Origin: Spirochaetales bacterium
GTDB lineage: Bacteria > Spirochaetota > Spirochaetia > Sphaerochaetales > Sphaerochaetaceae
Length of the DNA stretch: 11,912 nucleotides
Assembly (NCBI GenBank): GCA_012519125.1
Contig: JAAYQY010000267.1
Span: 1-11,912 of the forward strand
Direction of reading: 5' to 3'
A program made the translations under genes and the position numbers. Every line of letters begins with the position of its first letter. Within the stretch, counting starts at the first letter, position 1. The notes under the pieces are model-generated. The model saw only the letters and a program-made list of their open reading frames with translations, was not told the DNA's origin and made no database searches. This document shows, piece after piece, positions 1 to 7,551 of this stretch.

Positions 1-541
1 CATCGCGCTTTTGGTGCTGAGTTTCTGCCTCAATAGTGCTCTTGGTCGGAAAAGCATCAAGCACGCTCTGGGCAAGCATGGTGGCAGTCCCGCTGGGACT
101 GTCCGCTTTCTGGGCGTGATGGATTTCGGTAAGGAAGGGGTCGTAGAGACCGCTCTTGGCAAAGAGGAGGGAAGCTTGTCTGACTACCTGCAAAAAGAGT
201 GCAACACCAAGAGAGTAGTTGCCGCTGTAGATGATGGCACACTCAGTACCCTCAATTGCCTGACGGACTTGGTCAAGCCGATCGTACCAACCGGTTGTCC
301 CGATGACAGCGGGAATACCCAACTTGGCGTAAAGGACAATATGGTCGCATACCACCGAAGGATGGGTGAAGTCTATGACCACATCACAGCCATCCAGGCT
401 TTCGGCGTTGATACTGCGTCCGGTTACCTCACCTTCAGGGGCGACGGGATCGATGATCGCACCAATTTCATAGCCCTGTGCGAGAGCGACAGATTGGATC
501 ATCCGGCCCATTTTTCCATAGCCAACCAACGCGATACGCAT
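1..541 (-). CDS. dapB: 4-hydroxy-tetrahydrodipicolinate reductase (DapB), 3'-truncated by window edge
   Basis: NAD(P)H-dependent cytosolic reductase that converts 4-hydroxy-tetrahydrodipicolinate to tetrahydrodipicolinate on the diaminopimelate/lysine route, supplying cell-wall and protein precursors. The reading frame gives 180 residues before the window ends, out of a usual family length of about 230-270. A Rossmann-type GxGxxG motif sits at residues 7-12 (GYGKMG), a DFTHPS segment at 57-62 and GTTGW at 81-85. The family signature EIHHAQKADSPSGTA at 139-153 includes the H141/H142 and K145 expected for the active site. The ATG start at 541 is preceded by a near-perfect AGGAGG ribosome-binding site (542-553). 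It lies 91 bases downstream of topB on the same strand, so it may be cotranscribed with topB or use the candidate promoter at 594-622. The missing C-terminus reflects the window edge and is no sign of decay. The identification is secure. Confidence 0.95.
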   Translation of the reverse strand, partial: MRIALVGYGKMGRMIQSVALAQGYEIGAIIDPVAPEGEVTGRSINAESLDGCDVVIDFTHPSVVCDHIVLYAKLGIPAVIGTTGWYDRLDQVRQAIEGTECAIIYSGNYSLGVALFLQVVRQASLLFAKSGLYDPFLTEIHHAQKADSPSGTATMLAQSVLDAFPTKSTIEAETQHQKRD

Positions 542-591
542 ACGCTCCTCCTGTATTGCAGGAAGAGTAGCAGAAAGGTACAAATGTGTCT

Positions 592-636
592 ATAGTTTAA
601 CAGAATGTTTTTATTATAACAAAAACATCAAACTAT
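592..636. repeat. AT-rich two-part inverted repeat between topB and dapB
   Basis: The outer arms ATAGTTT (592-598) and AAACTAT (630-636) are perfect reverse complements and enclose inner arms ATGTTTTT (605-612) and AAAAACAT (621-628) with an 8-base loop. The outer right arm overlaps the topB stop codon. It could be a weak terminator for topB or an operator over the dapB promoter. It is too AT-rich and lacks a clean U-tract, so I do not call it an intrinsic terminator. Confidence 0.35.
594..622 (-). promoter_or_regulatory. Candidate sigma-70 promoter for dapB
   Basis: Reading the minus strand, TTGTTA (622-617) is followed after 17 bases by TAAACT (599-594), each matching four of six consensus positions. 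Transcription would start near 587, leaving a leader of about 45 nt before the strong dapB ribosome-binding site. A perfect TATAAT also occurs at 618-613 but has no acceptable -35 partner. The call rests on sequence match only. Confidence 0.35.
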
Positions 637-2954
637 TTACGCTTTTTATCCCTATCTCGACGTTTTCTCGCTTCACTTGCCTTGAGAAACTCGGCGAAAC
701 TGCCCCCACTCGAGGGTGTTTCATCCACGACATGGTTGGATTGCAAGCCAGCGTTCCATGCATCTTTGCCTGCTTTGGGACGTATTTCTCTGCGATAACT
801 GAGCTTGCTCGGACGCACCACCTCTATGACGGTTTCCCAGGTGTAGGTAGGTTCCTCATCATCCTTGAGGGAAAAATTTGCCTGGGGACTCTTCTTCTTC
901 AGCACCACGCGCTTTTTCACCCCGTCAGCTGGGGCAACACTCTTCGGCTTGACCACCACTTTCTGAACAGGCGGCTCGCTCTTTGCCGCTGCCTTGGGCA
1001 CCAGAACCCGTTTCTTTATCTCCATCTCCTCATAAGAACAGGAGAGGCGCTGACAGAGATAGTGGTTCTGTCCTATCTCATCGACAACTTTCATCATCGG
1101 TGTCTTGCAGTAAGGACAGCTCTTGGCATCCGGAAAGTGTGGGCTGAACACCTCCCCACTGGTTTTCACCTGGTCCACCAAACGCGCTGCGTTGGTCTTG
1201 ATATCCTCGATGAACCGCCTGCTGTCCTCAATTCCATCGGCAATGTTGCCAAGTCGTTCTTCCCAAACGCCGGTCAATTCCGGCGAGCGCAGCTCTTGAG
1301 GCGAAAGACGCACCAGCTCCCTTCCTTTGGCGGTTGGCACCAGCTCTTTGCCTTCCCGCTGGACGTAGTGGTTCTGGATCAGCTTCTCAATGATGTCCGC
1401 CCTGGTTGCAGGAGTTCCCAACCCATTGCCCAATCGTTTTTTCAGCTTGGCGTCCTCAACAAACCGGCCGGCATGTTCCATGGCGGAGAGCAGCGTGGCT
1501 TCGGTATATCTGCTGGGAGCGGTGGTGGCCAGACGTCTGACTTTGACTGAGGCGATGGAAAACTCATCACCTTCTGAAAGGCCCAAGAGCGCCGGACTTG
1601 CCTCTTCCTCATCACAGAGGGAGGATTGTGCGCTTCGCTTGCCCACCAACCGGGCCACATCACGCCACCCTTGATTGACGCCGATGGTAAGCCTGGTCTT
1701 GAAAAGGCACTGCTCCGCCTCGATTTGCACCGTGGTGGTGCGGTAGGTGTAATCGGGACTGAGCACTTCCAGGAAACGAACGACGATCAACTCCCACAAG
1801 GCGCGTTCCCGTGTGTTCAGCCGGCCAAGATCCACTCGCTGTTCTGTGGGGATGATGGCATGGTGGTCGGTAACCTGCAGGTCCTGCACAAACCGATCCT
1901 CATCCACACGGAACCCCTCGTTCAGATAGCGGTTCACCATCGGGGTGAATGGAGTGCCCAAGAGGGATTGGAGACGCTGGGGCAGCGTCGAAACAATATC
2001 GGTGGTGATATACCTGCTGTCGGTGCGGGGATAGGTTACGATCTTGTGCTGTTCATAGAGCGACTGCAGGGTATCCAAGGTCTCCTTGGCACTGAAATCA
2101 AGGAGGTTGTTCGCATCACGCTGCAATTCGGTGAGGTCATACGCCAAGGGAGGCTGTTCACTGCGTTCTGCAGTCTGAACACTGACAATCTTGCCTTTCT
2201 TGCCAACCAAAAGTGTTTCAAGACGGGTGGCCTCATCCTCACTGGTGATGCGAATTGAATCTTCGCTGGGATAGTAGGAGGCACTGAAGGTGGAGAAATC
2301 TGCCTTGAGGGTCCAGTAGAATTGTCCGCTGAACGCTTCGATCTCATCCTCTCTCATGGTCATCAAGGCAAGCGTTGGGGTTTGCACCCTACCCGCTGAA
2401 AGCTTGGCATCATAGTGGCAGGTCAGGGCACGGGTGACGTTCATCCCGACATACCAGTCAGCTGCCGCCCTGCTCTGGGCTGCCTCATAGAGGTGTTCAT
2501 AAAGCTTGGCATCCCTGAGGTTTGCGAACCCTTCCTTGATTGCACCTTCGGTCTGACTGCTGATCCACAGTCGTTTCGCCTCTCCGGTATAGTTTGCCAT
2601 TTTCATGATCCAGCGGGCTACCAGCTCCCCTTCCCTTCCTGCATCGGTGGCGATGACCAAGCTCTCCACATCGGCTCGATTCAGAAGCGAAGAGACGATG
2701 GCAAACTGGTCCTTGCTCTGCTCGATCACTTCCTGCTTGAGCTCGGCAGGCAACATGGGAAGATCGGAGAGGGACCATCTTCGATATCGGTCGCTGTATG
2801 CAGCTGGTTCAGCCAGTTCCACCAGATGCCCCAGGGCCCAAGTGACGATGTACTCATCCCCTTCCAGATATCCGGTTTCCCGTTTCCAGCACTTCAGGAC
2901 GCGGGCCAACTCTCTTCCAACACTCGGCTTTTCTGCCAGAACAAGCTTTTTCAA
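633..2954 (-). CDS. topB: DNA topoisomerase III (type IA), TTG start, C-terminal zinc finger and lysine-rich tail
   Basis: Type IA topoisomerase that cuts and rejoins one DNA strand through a 5'-phosphotyrosine, decatenating replication and recombination intermediates. With a TTG start at 2954 the product is 773 residues. The Toprim domain opens with KKLVLAEKPSVGREL (conserved E8) and contains ATDAGREGEL around 103-111. The catalytic tyrosine is Y308 in TYPRTDS. DHHAIIPT (about 363-370) and GLGTPATRADIIEKLI (about 512-527) are family blocks. A four-cysteine zinc finger follows (C613, C616, C634, C639), then a Lys-rich tail of about 130 residues that may bind nucleic acid. The open frame reaches 3050, but the family N-terminus begins at the TTG. 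A GGTGGAGGA ribosome-binding site lies just upstream of it, and the longer version would start upstream of the candidate promoter, so I chose the TTG. It stands alone, divergent from the ferredoxin operon. Confidence 0.95.
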   Translation of the reverse strand: MKKLVLAEKPSVGRELARVLKCWKRETGYLEGDEYIVTWALGHLVELAEPAAYSDRYRRWSLSDLPMLPAELKQEVIEQSKDQFAIVSSLLNRADVESLVIATDAGREGELVARWIMKMANYTGEAKRLWISSQTEGAIKEGFANLRDAKLYEHLYEAAQSRAAADWYVGMNVTRALTCHYDAKLSAGRVQTPTLALMTMREDEIEAFSGQFYWTLKADFSTFSASYYPSEDSIRITSEDEATRLETLLVGKKGKIVSVQTAERSEQPPLAYDLTELQRDANNLLDFSAKETLDTLQSLYEQHKIVTYPRTDSRYITTDIVSTLPQRLQSLLGTPFTPMVNRYLNEGFRVDEDRFVQDLQVTDHHAIIPTEQRVDLGRLNTRERALWELIVVRFLEVLSPDYTYRTTTVQIEAEQCLFKTRLTIGVNQGWRDVARLVGKRSAQSSLCDEEEASPALLGLSEGDEFSIASVKVRRLATTAPSRYTEATLLSAMEHAGRFVEDAKLKKRLGNGLGTPATRADIIEKLIQNHYVQREGKELVPTAKGRELVRLSPQELRSPELTGVWEERLGNIADGIEDSRRFIEDIKTNAARLVDQVKTSGEVFSPHFPDAKSCPYCKTPMMKVVDEIGQNHYLCQRLSCSYEEMEIKKRVLVPKAAAKSEPPVQKVVVKPKSVAPADGVKKRVVLKKKSPQANFSLKDDEEPTYTWETVIEVVRPSKLSYRREIRPKAGKDAWNAGLQSNHVVDETPSSGGSFAEFLKASEARKRRDRDKKRK

Positions 2955-2975
2955 TGCAGGATCCTCCACCCCATG

Positions 2976-3005
2976 ACTATATAACCAAGCGAGTTTGAGA
3001 AGCAA
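2976..3005 (-). promoter_or_regulatory. Candidate sigma-70 promoter for topB
   Basis: On the minus strand TTGCTT (3005-3000) is followed after 18 bases by TATAGT (2981-2976), which matches five of six -10 positions. The predicted start near 2969 leaves only about 15 nt before the TTG codon, just enough for the GGTGGAGGA ribosome-binding site. This spacing supports the TTG at 2954 over upstream in-frame starts. The -35 box is weak. Confidence 0.45.
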
Positions 3006-3054
3006 GGCACTCTTTCTTACCTTGCCATACACAACTATTGCTAGTAACAATCAT

Positions 3055-3083
3055 TTGACACAATCATCCTTTTCCGCTACCGT
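3055..3083 (+). promoter_or_regulatory. Sigma-70 promoter for the ferredoxin/NapH-like operon
   Basis: A perfect -35 box TTGACA (3055-3060) is followed by a 17-base spacer and TACCGT (3078-3083), which keeps the first two and last -10 consensus bases. Transcription would start near 3090, about 18 nt before the ferredoxin ATG, with AAGGAG at 3095-3100 as ribosome-binding site. Confidence 0.55.
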
Positions 3084-3107
3084 ATCAAAAACCTAAGGAG
3101 AATCGTG

Positions 3108-3356
3108 ATGGCTTGGAATATCGCAGCATGGTTTGGCATCAGCAAAAAGCCCCCCGTACCCAAAAAACTGGTTATTCATACTGGTCGTTGTCCCCAGAAC
3201 CACAAGTGTCCCTCGGTGCAGGCCTGCCCTACTGGAGCTCTGAAACAGAAGGGATATAAGGTTCCCTCGGTTGACAGGAAACTGTGCACCAACTGCGGAA
3301 GATGCAGTCGTTCCTGCATGCCAGGCGCGCTTCGTATGGAGAAAATAGGCGTATGA
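3108..3356 (+). CDS. Small 4Fe-4S ferredoxin-like protein with seven cysteines
   Basis: An 82-residue iron-sulfur protein, probably a cytosolic electron carrier. The C-terminal half carries a classical CTNCGRCSRSC motif (C60, C63, C66, C70). The N-terminal half carries a looser CPQNHKCPSVQACP motif (C28, C34, C40) with five residues between cysteines. By analogy with 2[4Fe-4S] ferredoxins, C40 would complete the cluster of C60/C63/C66. The other cluster would have only C28, C34 and C70, so it may be [3Fe-4S] or use a non-cysteine ligand such as H32. I chose the ATG at 3108 because AAGGAG ends 7 nt upstream; a GTG at 3105 is possible. The stop codon overlaps the start of the next gene (ATGA), indicating translational coupling to the membrane Fe-S protein and a likely shared electron path. 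The physiological partner cannot be seen here. Confidence 0.85.
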   Translation: MAWNIAAWFGISKKPPVPKKLVIHTGRCPQNHKCPSVQACPTGALKQKGYKVPSVDRKLCTNCGRCSRSCMPGALRMEKIGV

Positions 3357-3928
3357 GCACGAAAAGATCTGGTCTGGTAGCAGGCCTCTTCTTCCTTACC
3401 CTCACCTACTTTGCTCTCGGTTTTGTCTCCATCCTTACGGCAAACCTCGCACTGCTGTGCATGACCATCCCCTTCATCTTGCTCGCAAAGGCAAAGAAGA
3501 AAGTCTGGTGCCAACACTACTGCCCCCGTGCAAGTCTGATTGACCAAGTCGGAAAGAAACATGATTGGAGAAAGAACCCCGCCTTCATCACCAACGGCAA
3601 ACTCAAATCATTCATGCTCTGGTATTTTGGGTTGAATCTGCTCTTCATCACCGGTTCGACGATTCAAGTTGCCCTGCACCGGATGGAAGCGATGGCATAC
3701 ATCCGTCTCTTCATTGCCTTCCCTCTCTTCCCGCTTCCCCAAGTGATCAGCATCGAAGCGCCAGCATTTCTCATGCATCTCTCCTACCGTTTCTATTCAA
3801 TGATGCTCTCCACCACCATCATTGCCGTGGTGCTCTCTCGCATCTACCGCCCAAGGATCTGGTGTGCAGTCTGTCCTGTGGGTACGCTTTCCAACAAATA
3901 CCTCAACCTCACCCACGCCAAAGAATAA
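3353..3928 (+). CDS. NapH/YccM-like membrane 4Fe-4S (polyferredoxin) protein
   Basis: A 191-residue integral membrane protein with two cysteine motifs on the same face: WCQHYCPRASL (C53, C57) and WCAVCPVGTLS (C171, C174). Each follows a transmembrane segment. This arrangement is typical of the NapH/NosR-C/YccM family, which moves electrons between membrane and soluble donors. Hydrophobic stretches lie at about 8-27, 29-46, 86-106 and 147-163, suggesting four helices. Each motif has fewer cysteines than a normal 4Fe-4S site, so the two halves may combine or share a cluster. The ATG at 3353 overlaps the preceding stop codon by four bases; an upstream in-frame ATG at 3284 lies inside the ferredoxin gene and is rejected. 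No reductase or oxidase is adjacent, so substrate and electron direction are unknown. Confidence 0.8.
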   Translation: MSTKRSGLVAGLFFLTLTYFALGFVSILTANLALLCMTIPFILLAKAKKKVWCQHYCPRASLIDQVGKKHDWRKNPAFITNGKLKSFMLWYFGLNLLFITGSTIQVALHRMEAMAYIRLFIAFPLFPLPQVISIEAPAFLMHLSYRFYSMMLSTTIIAVVLSRIYRPRIWCAVCPVGTLSNKYLNLTHAKE

Positions 3929-3949
3929 GGCCCTCCACCAGAGAGGGCC
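3929..3949 (+). terminator. GC-rich hairpin directly after the NapH-like gene
   Basis: GGCCCTC (3929-3935) pairs perfectly with GAGGGCC (3943-3949) across a 7-base loop, beginning immediately after the stop codon. No T-run follows, so it may act as an mRNA 3'-end stabiliser or a weak terminator rather than a classical intrinsic one. Confidence 0.35.
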
Positions 3950-4426
<477 letters not shown>

Positions 4427-4443
4427 GACAACCGCCAAGGTTG

Positions 4444-4476
4444 AGAGACAGCACAGACGGCTGTCTCTTTTTTTTT
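4444..4476 (+). terminator. Intrinsic terminator after the ferredoxin gene
   Basis: AGAGACAGC (4444-4452) pairs perfectly with GCTGTCTCT (4460-4468) across a 7-base loop, and an unbroken run of nine T ends the structure (4468-4476). This is a textbook Rho-independent terminator. The next gene starts only 19 bases later, leaving no room for an independent promoter between them. Confidence 0.9.
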
Positions 4477-4495
4477 CCGTAACCAAGGATTCAGC

Positions 4496-5161
4496 ATGCA
4501 AAGTGAAATAGCCACCATCAGTGCCCCTCTTATGCTCTTAGGCCTGCTTGCAGGCTTCTTTCTCTGTTTCTATGGATACCTCATCAAAACCTTGCTGGTG
4601 AGCCTTCGCAGTGTACTCTCCGGATCGCTGGTGTTCGTGACGCTCTCATTGCTGCTACGTGATAGAGCAGGCCTTGTGGCAGCCCTTGGTTCTGAGCATG
4701 CTCTGCCGTCTCTCTGGGCTCTTGTCTTTCCCCAACAGGAGTATCAGGCGGTACTCATCCATCTCCTCTCTTTCGCCTTCGGGGGTCTGCTGCTCTTCTT
4801 CCTTGCCCGCAGGAAAGGAAAGATTTTGGAGATGGTGGTTGCAATCTTCACGGCCTTGAGCATGGCTCTCATCCTCTTTCTTCTGACACTCACCCTGCTT
4901 CCGCTGAAGGCAAGCCTTATCATCAGCAGTGTCCTGGGGGTTATCATTCTTTCCTTCTGTCTCGCGCGCTTCGAATCGTACATGGCCACTGAGAGCGCCA
5001 TCATCGGTTCGCTCTTGGTTGCCTATCTCCTTTCCCGGTTCTGGTACCTCGGCTTCACTCTCTTTTTTATTCTTGCCTCCCTCCTCTCTTTTGTAGGCAT
5101 TCTCAACCAGATGCACATGCTCAAGAAGCGAAAGGAGAAGAAGGAAGCTCCCCATGGCTGA
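4496..5161 (+). CDS. Multi-pass membrane protein of unknown function, first gene of the xse operon
   Basis: I do not recognise this 221-residue protein. It is strongly hydrophobic, with about seven putative membrane helices near residues 8-30, 38-54, 84-104, 111-133, 139-157, 166-181 and 184-203. It ends in a short Lys/Glu-rich cytoplasmic tail (KKRKEKKE at 210-217). No catalytic motif, conserved polar residues in helices or cysteine pattern stands out. The overall look recalls seven-helix DUF families such as DUF4203/TMEM198-like proteins, but this is only an impression. The ATG at 4496 has AAGGA six bases upstream. Its last eight bases overlap the start of xseA (ATGGCTGA), indicating translational coupling. 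Its own transcription probably depends on read-through of the terminator at 4444-4476. Confidence 0.75.
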   Translation: MQSEIATISAPLMLLGLLAGFFLCFYGYLIKTLLVSLRSVLSGSLVFVTLSLLLRDRAGLVAALGSEHALPSLWALVFPQQEYQAVLIHLLSFAFGGLLLFFLARRKGKILEMVVAIFTALSMALILFLLTLTLLPLKASLIISSVLGVIILSFCLARFESYMATESAIIGSLLVAYLLSRFWYLGFTLFFILASLLSFVGILNQMHMLKKRKEKKEAPHG

Positions 5162-6350
5162 GCTTCTCAACACTGAATTGACTGTCAGCGAGCTTACCAG
5201 CCTCATCAAAAAGACCCTTGAGGAAGGGTTCTATGGGCTCAAGGTGAGTGGAGAGATCTCCAACTTCCGCCCTACTTCAACCGGGCACTGGTTTTTCACC
5301 CTCAAGGACAGCAATAGTGCCATCAGTGCCGTGATGTTCAAGGGTTCTACATGGAAAGTTGATTTTACCCCGAAAGAGGGTGATCAGGTGGTCGTGACAG
5401 GAAGCTTGGATGTCTACGCTGCCAGAGGCACCTATCAGATCAAGTGCGATACCATGGAGAAAGCCGGTCTTGGCGAGCTTTTGATCTTGCTGCAGATGCG
5501 AAAACGCCTGTATGAGAGCAAGGGCTATTTCGCACCACAGCTCAAGCAGCCGATCCCCCGCTATCCCAAACGCGTAGGGGTGGTCACCAGTGCAGGGGGA
5601 GCCGCTTTGCAAGATATCCTGAACATCACCGCCAGAAGAGCCCCGATGCTGGACATCCTGGTACTTCCTGCTGTTGTCCAGGGAACCACCGCCGCCCAAA
5701 CCATTTCCAACAGAATCAGACAAGCAAACGAACTTCTCTTGTGCGACATTCTGATCGTCGGAAGAGGAGGAGGCTCTCTTGAAGACCTTCTGCCATTTTC
5801 TGAGGAGTGCGTGCTCGAGGCGATCCATGACTCCCACATCCCGGTGATCAGCGCAGTCGGCCATGAGATAGACTGGGCACTGAGCGACTTTGTGGCAGAC
5901 CTCAGGGCTCCCACCCCGTCTGCAGCAGCCGAATTGGTGAGCCAGGGCTATCTTGATCTTCACCAGCAAGCCAAAGCGCTCAAGCAGCAGGTAGCTCGCT
6001 CGATGCAGACGAAACTGCTTATCGCCCAGCAACGCCTGAAGAGCCATGACCGTGTGATCGGAGGGAAACGGATGGAAGCGATCATTGGTGGCAAGGAGTA
6101 CCTTCTTGCCAATGCAACCCAGAATCTTGCCACCAGCATGAAACATCTGCTGGTTCTCTCTGCGTCACGCCTGCATACGGCCCACAGAGAGTTGCAAGCC
6201 CTCTCACCCCTTGCTATACTGGCGCGGGGCTATTGCGTGGTGCAGGATAGTGAAGAGCGGCTTGTCCGAAGTGCAAAGCAGGCTCCCATAGGCACCAAGC
6301 TTTCTCTAAGATTCACCGATGGAAGCCGCAAGGCTGTCGTGGAGGAGTAA
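5154..6350 (+). CDS. xseA: Exodeoxyribonuclease VII large subunit
   Basis: Catalytic subunit of exonuclease VII, which degrades single-stranded DNA from both ends to short oligonucleotides in mismatch repair and damage processing. At 398 residues it is slightly short but normal. An N-terminal OB-fold for single-stranded DNA occupies about 1-100. The nuclease domain contains D154, RGGGSLEDLLPFSEE (204-218) and ISAVGHEIDWALSDFVADLRAPTPSAAAEL. D154, R204, H237 and D240 match positions I recall as important in the E. coli enzyme. A helical, probably coiled-coil region spans about 262-350, and the family's C-terminal LSPLAILARGYCVV block follows. The ATG at 5154 overlaps the preceding gene by eight bases. 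xseB follows after two bases, so both subunits are made from one mRNA, as in most bacteria. Confidence 0.97.
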   Translation: MAELLNTELTVSELTSLIKKTLEEGFYGLKVSGEISNFRPTSTGHWFFTLKDSNSAISAVMFKGSTWKVDFTPKEGDQVVVTGSLDVYAARGTYQIKCDTMEKAGLGELLILLQMRKRLYESKGYFAPQLKQPIPRYPKRVGVVTSAGGAALQDILNITARRAPMLDILVLPAVVQGTTAAQTISNRIRQANELLLCDILIVGRGGGSLEDLLPFSEECVLEAIHDSHIPVISAVGHEIDWALSDFVADLRAPTPSAAAELVSQGYLDLHQQAKALKQQVARSMQTKLLIAQQRLKSHDRVIGGKRMEAIIGGKEYLLANATQNLATSMKHLLVLSASRLHTAHRELQALSPLAILARGYCVVQDSEERLVRSAKQAPIGTKLSLRFTDGSRKAVVEE

Positions 6351-6352
6351 TC

Positions 6353-6562
6353 ATGAGTTTTGAAACCGATGTCTCCAGGATTGAGGAGATAGCCCAGAAG
6401 CTCAACGCTTCGGACATCACCCTTGAACAGAGCCTTGCGCTCTTTGAGGAAGGAATGCGCCTCGCCAAGGAGCTGGAAAAAGCCTTGGAAGAGGCCAAAC
6501 GCAAGGTTGAGATTGTCCTGGGCGAAGAGACAGATACCGTAGAGATCACCAATCTGGAATAG
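6353..6562 (+). CDS. xseB: Exodeoxyribonuclease VII small subunit
   Basis: A 69-residue helical protein that binds the XseA coiled-coil in several copies to form active exonuclease VII. The sequence shows the family pattern: FETDVSRIEEIAQKLNASDITLEQSLALFEEGM, then a long charged helix rich in Glu and Lys. Length is typical (60-85). The start lies two bases after the xseA stop codon. Its ribosome-binding site (GGAGGAG, 6341-6347) is inside the end of xseA, so translation is probably coupled to give excess small subunit. Confidence 0.95.
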   Translation: MSFETDVSRIEEIAQKLNASDITLEQSLALFEEGMRLAKELEKALEEAKRKVEIVLGEETDTVEITNLE

Positions 6563-6573
6563 GGGCACCATTC

Positions 6574-7446
6574 ATGGCAAGCAATCAGAAGAAAATCATT
6601 TTCCTCATCCAGTGTGAGGACCGCAAGGGTATACTCAGCGCCACCTCGACCTGGTTTTACAACCGAAGCTACAACATCCTGCACTGCCAGCAGCATACTG
6701 ACAACATCGAGGGTCGCTACTTCATGCGCATTGAGCTCGATATGGATGACCTCAAGACAACCCGCAAGGAACTGGAGGAAGATTTCGGTGAATTTGCCCG
6801 TTCCTACAATCTCAGCTGGGAGTGCCACTACAGTGACTACAATGCCCGTGTTGCCATCATGGTCAGCAAAACCAGCCACTGTCTCTACGACCTGATCGCC
6901 AGAAAGAATGAAGGCGATCTGAAGTGTGAGATCAGCCTGATCATCAGCAACCATCCGGACCTTGAGGTGATCGCAAACCAATTCCGCATCCCCTTCTACT
7001 ACCTTCCGGTCACCTCCGAGACCAAAGCGGAACAGGAAGCGAAGGTTCGCACGCTGCTCAAGCGCTTCGATATCGATTTGGTGGTGCTTGCGCGTTACAT
7101 GCAGATCCTCTCTGCAGAGTTCACCAAAGAGTGGCAGGACAAGATCATCAACATCCATCATGGATTCTTGCCTGCTTTCCAAGGAGCAAATCCTTACCGC
7201 AGAGCATATGAGCGCGGGGTGAAGATGATCGGTGCTACCGCTCACTATGCAAGTGAGGATCTCGACCAAGGCCCGATCATCGACCAGGATGTGGTCAGGG
7301 TCAATCATGAGCTCAGCCCCGATGGATTGCGGGATGTAGGAAAGGATGTGGAACGGCGTGTATTGGCAAAAGCCGTGCAAGCACATCTGGAAAGCCGCAT
7401 CATTGTGTACAAGAACCGTACCATCGTCTTCAACGTGGAACGCTGA
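6574..7446 (+). CDS. purU: Formyltetrahydrofolate deformylase
   Basis: Cytosolic hydrolase that releases formate from 10-formyl-tetrahydrofolate, balancing the one-carbon pool and providing formate, for example to PurT in purine synthesis. The 290-residue product has an N-terminal ACT-type regulatory domain (about 8-85, IIFLIQCEDRKGILSATSTWF) and a formyltransferase-fold domain. The latter shows MVSKTSHCLYDLI (96-108), ISNHPDL (124-130), NIHHGFLPAFQGANPY (193-208) and DLDQGPII (229-236). N193, H195 and D231 align with the catalytic triad known from PurN. The usual HHS of PurU is HHG here (G197), which I regard as minor variation. The ATG at 6574 follows xseB by 11 bases with AGGGG as ribosome-binding site, so it is the last gene of the operon, ended by the terminator at 7502-7543. 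PurN is the alternative, but the ACT domain argues for PurU. Confidence 0.95.
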   Translation: MASNQKKIIFLIQCEDRKGILSATSTWFYNRSYNILHCQQHTDNIEGRYFMRIELDMDDLKTTRKELEEDFGEFARSYNLSWECHYSDYNARVAIMVSKTSHCLYDLIARKNEGDLKCEISLIISNHPDLEVIANQFRIPFYYLPVTSETKAEQEAKVRTLLKRFDIDLVVLARYMQILSAEFTKEWQDKIINIHHGFLPAFQGANPYRRAYERGVKMIGATAHYASEDLDQGPIIDQDVVRVNHELSPDGLRDVGKDVERRVLAKAVQAHLESRIIVYKNRTIVFNVER

Positions 7447-7501
7447 GAACGAAAGATACGAGAGAAAAAGCGTAAACGAAAACACAGCAAAGATGAAAGA
7501 G

Positions 7502-7543
7502 AAAAAACAGGACGCACATCGAAGACGATGCACGTCCTGTTTT
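7502..7543. terminator. Bidirectional intrinsic terminator between purU and amt
   Basis: AAAACAGGACG (7504-7514) pairs perfectly with CGTCCTGTTTT (7533-7543). Inside, after a CA/CA internal mismatch, CATCG (7517-7521) pairs with CGATG (7526-7530) around an AAGA loop. On the minus strand the stem is followed by six T, so it should stop amt transcription well; on the plus strand four T end it, serving purU. It sits between two convergent genes. Confidence 0.85.
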
Positions 7544-7551
7544 GCTAGTAG

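Noticed and set aside
732..2984. Several open frames on the plus strand across topB
   Set aside because: They are antisense shadows of topB: no ribosome-binding sites, no recognisable motifs, and topB is clearly coding throughout.
3284..3352. Longer start for the NapH-like membrane protein
   Set aside because: It would lie almost wholly inside the ferredoxin gene in another frame, encodes a charged non-family segment, and the ATGA overlap at 3353 is a normal coupled start.
6313..7533. 406-codon minus-strand frame across xseB and purU
   Set aside because: The length is tempting, but it is antisense to two well-identified genes, spans the bidirectional terminator, and shows no family motif.
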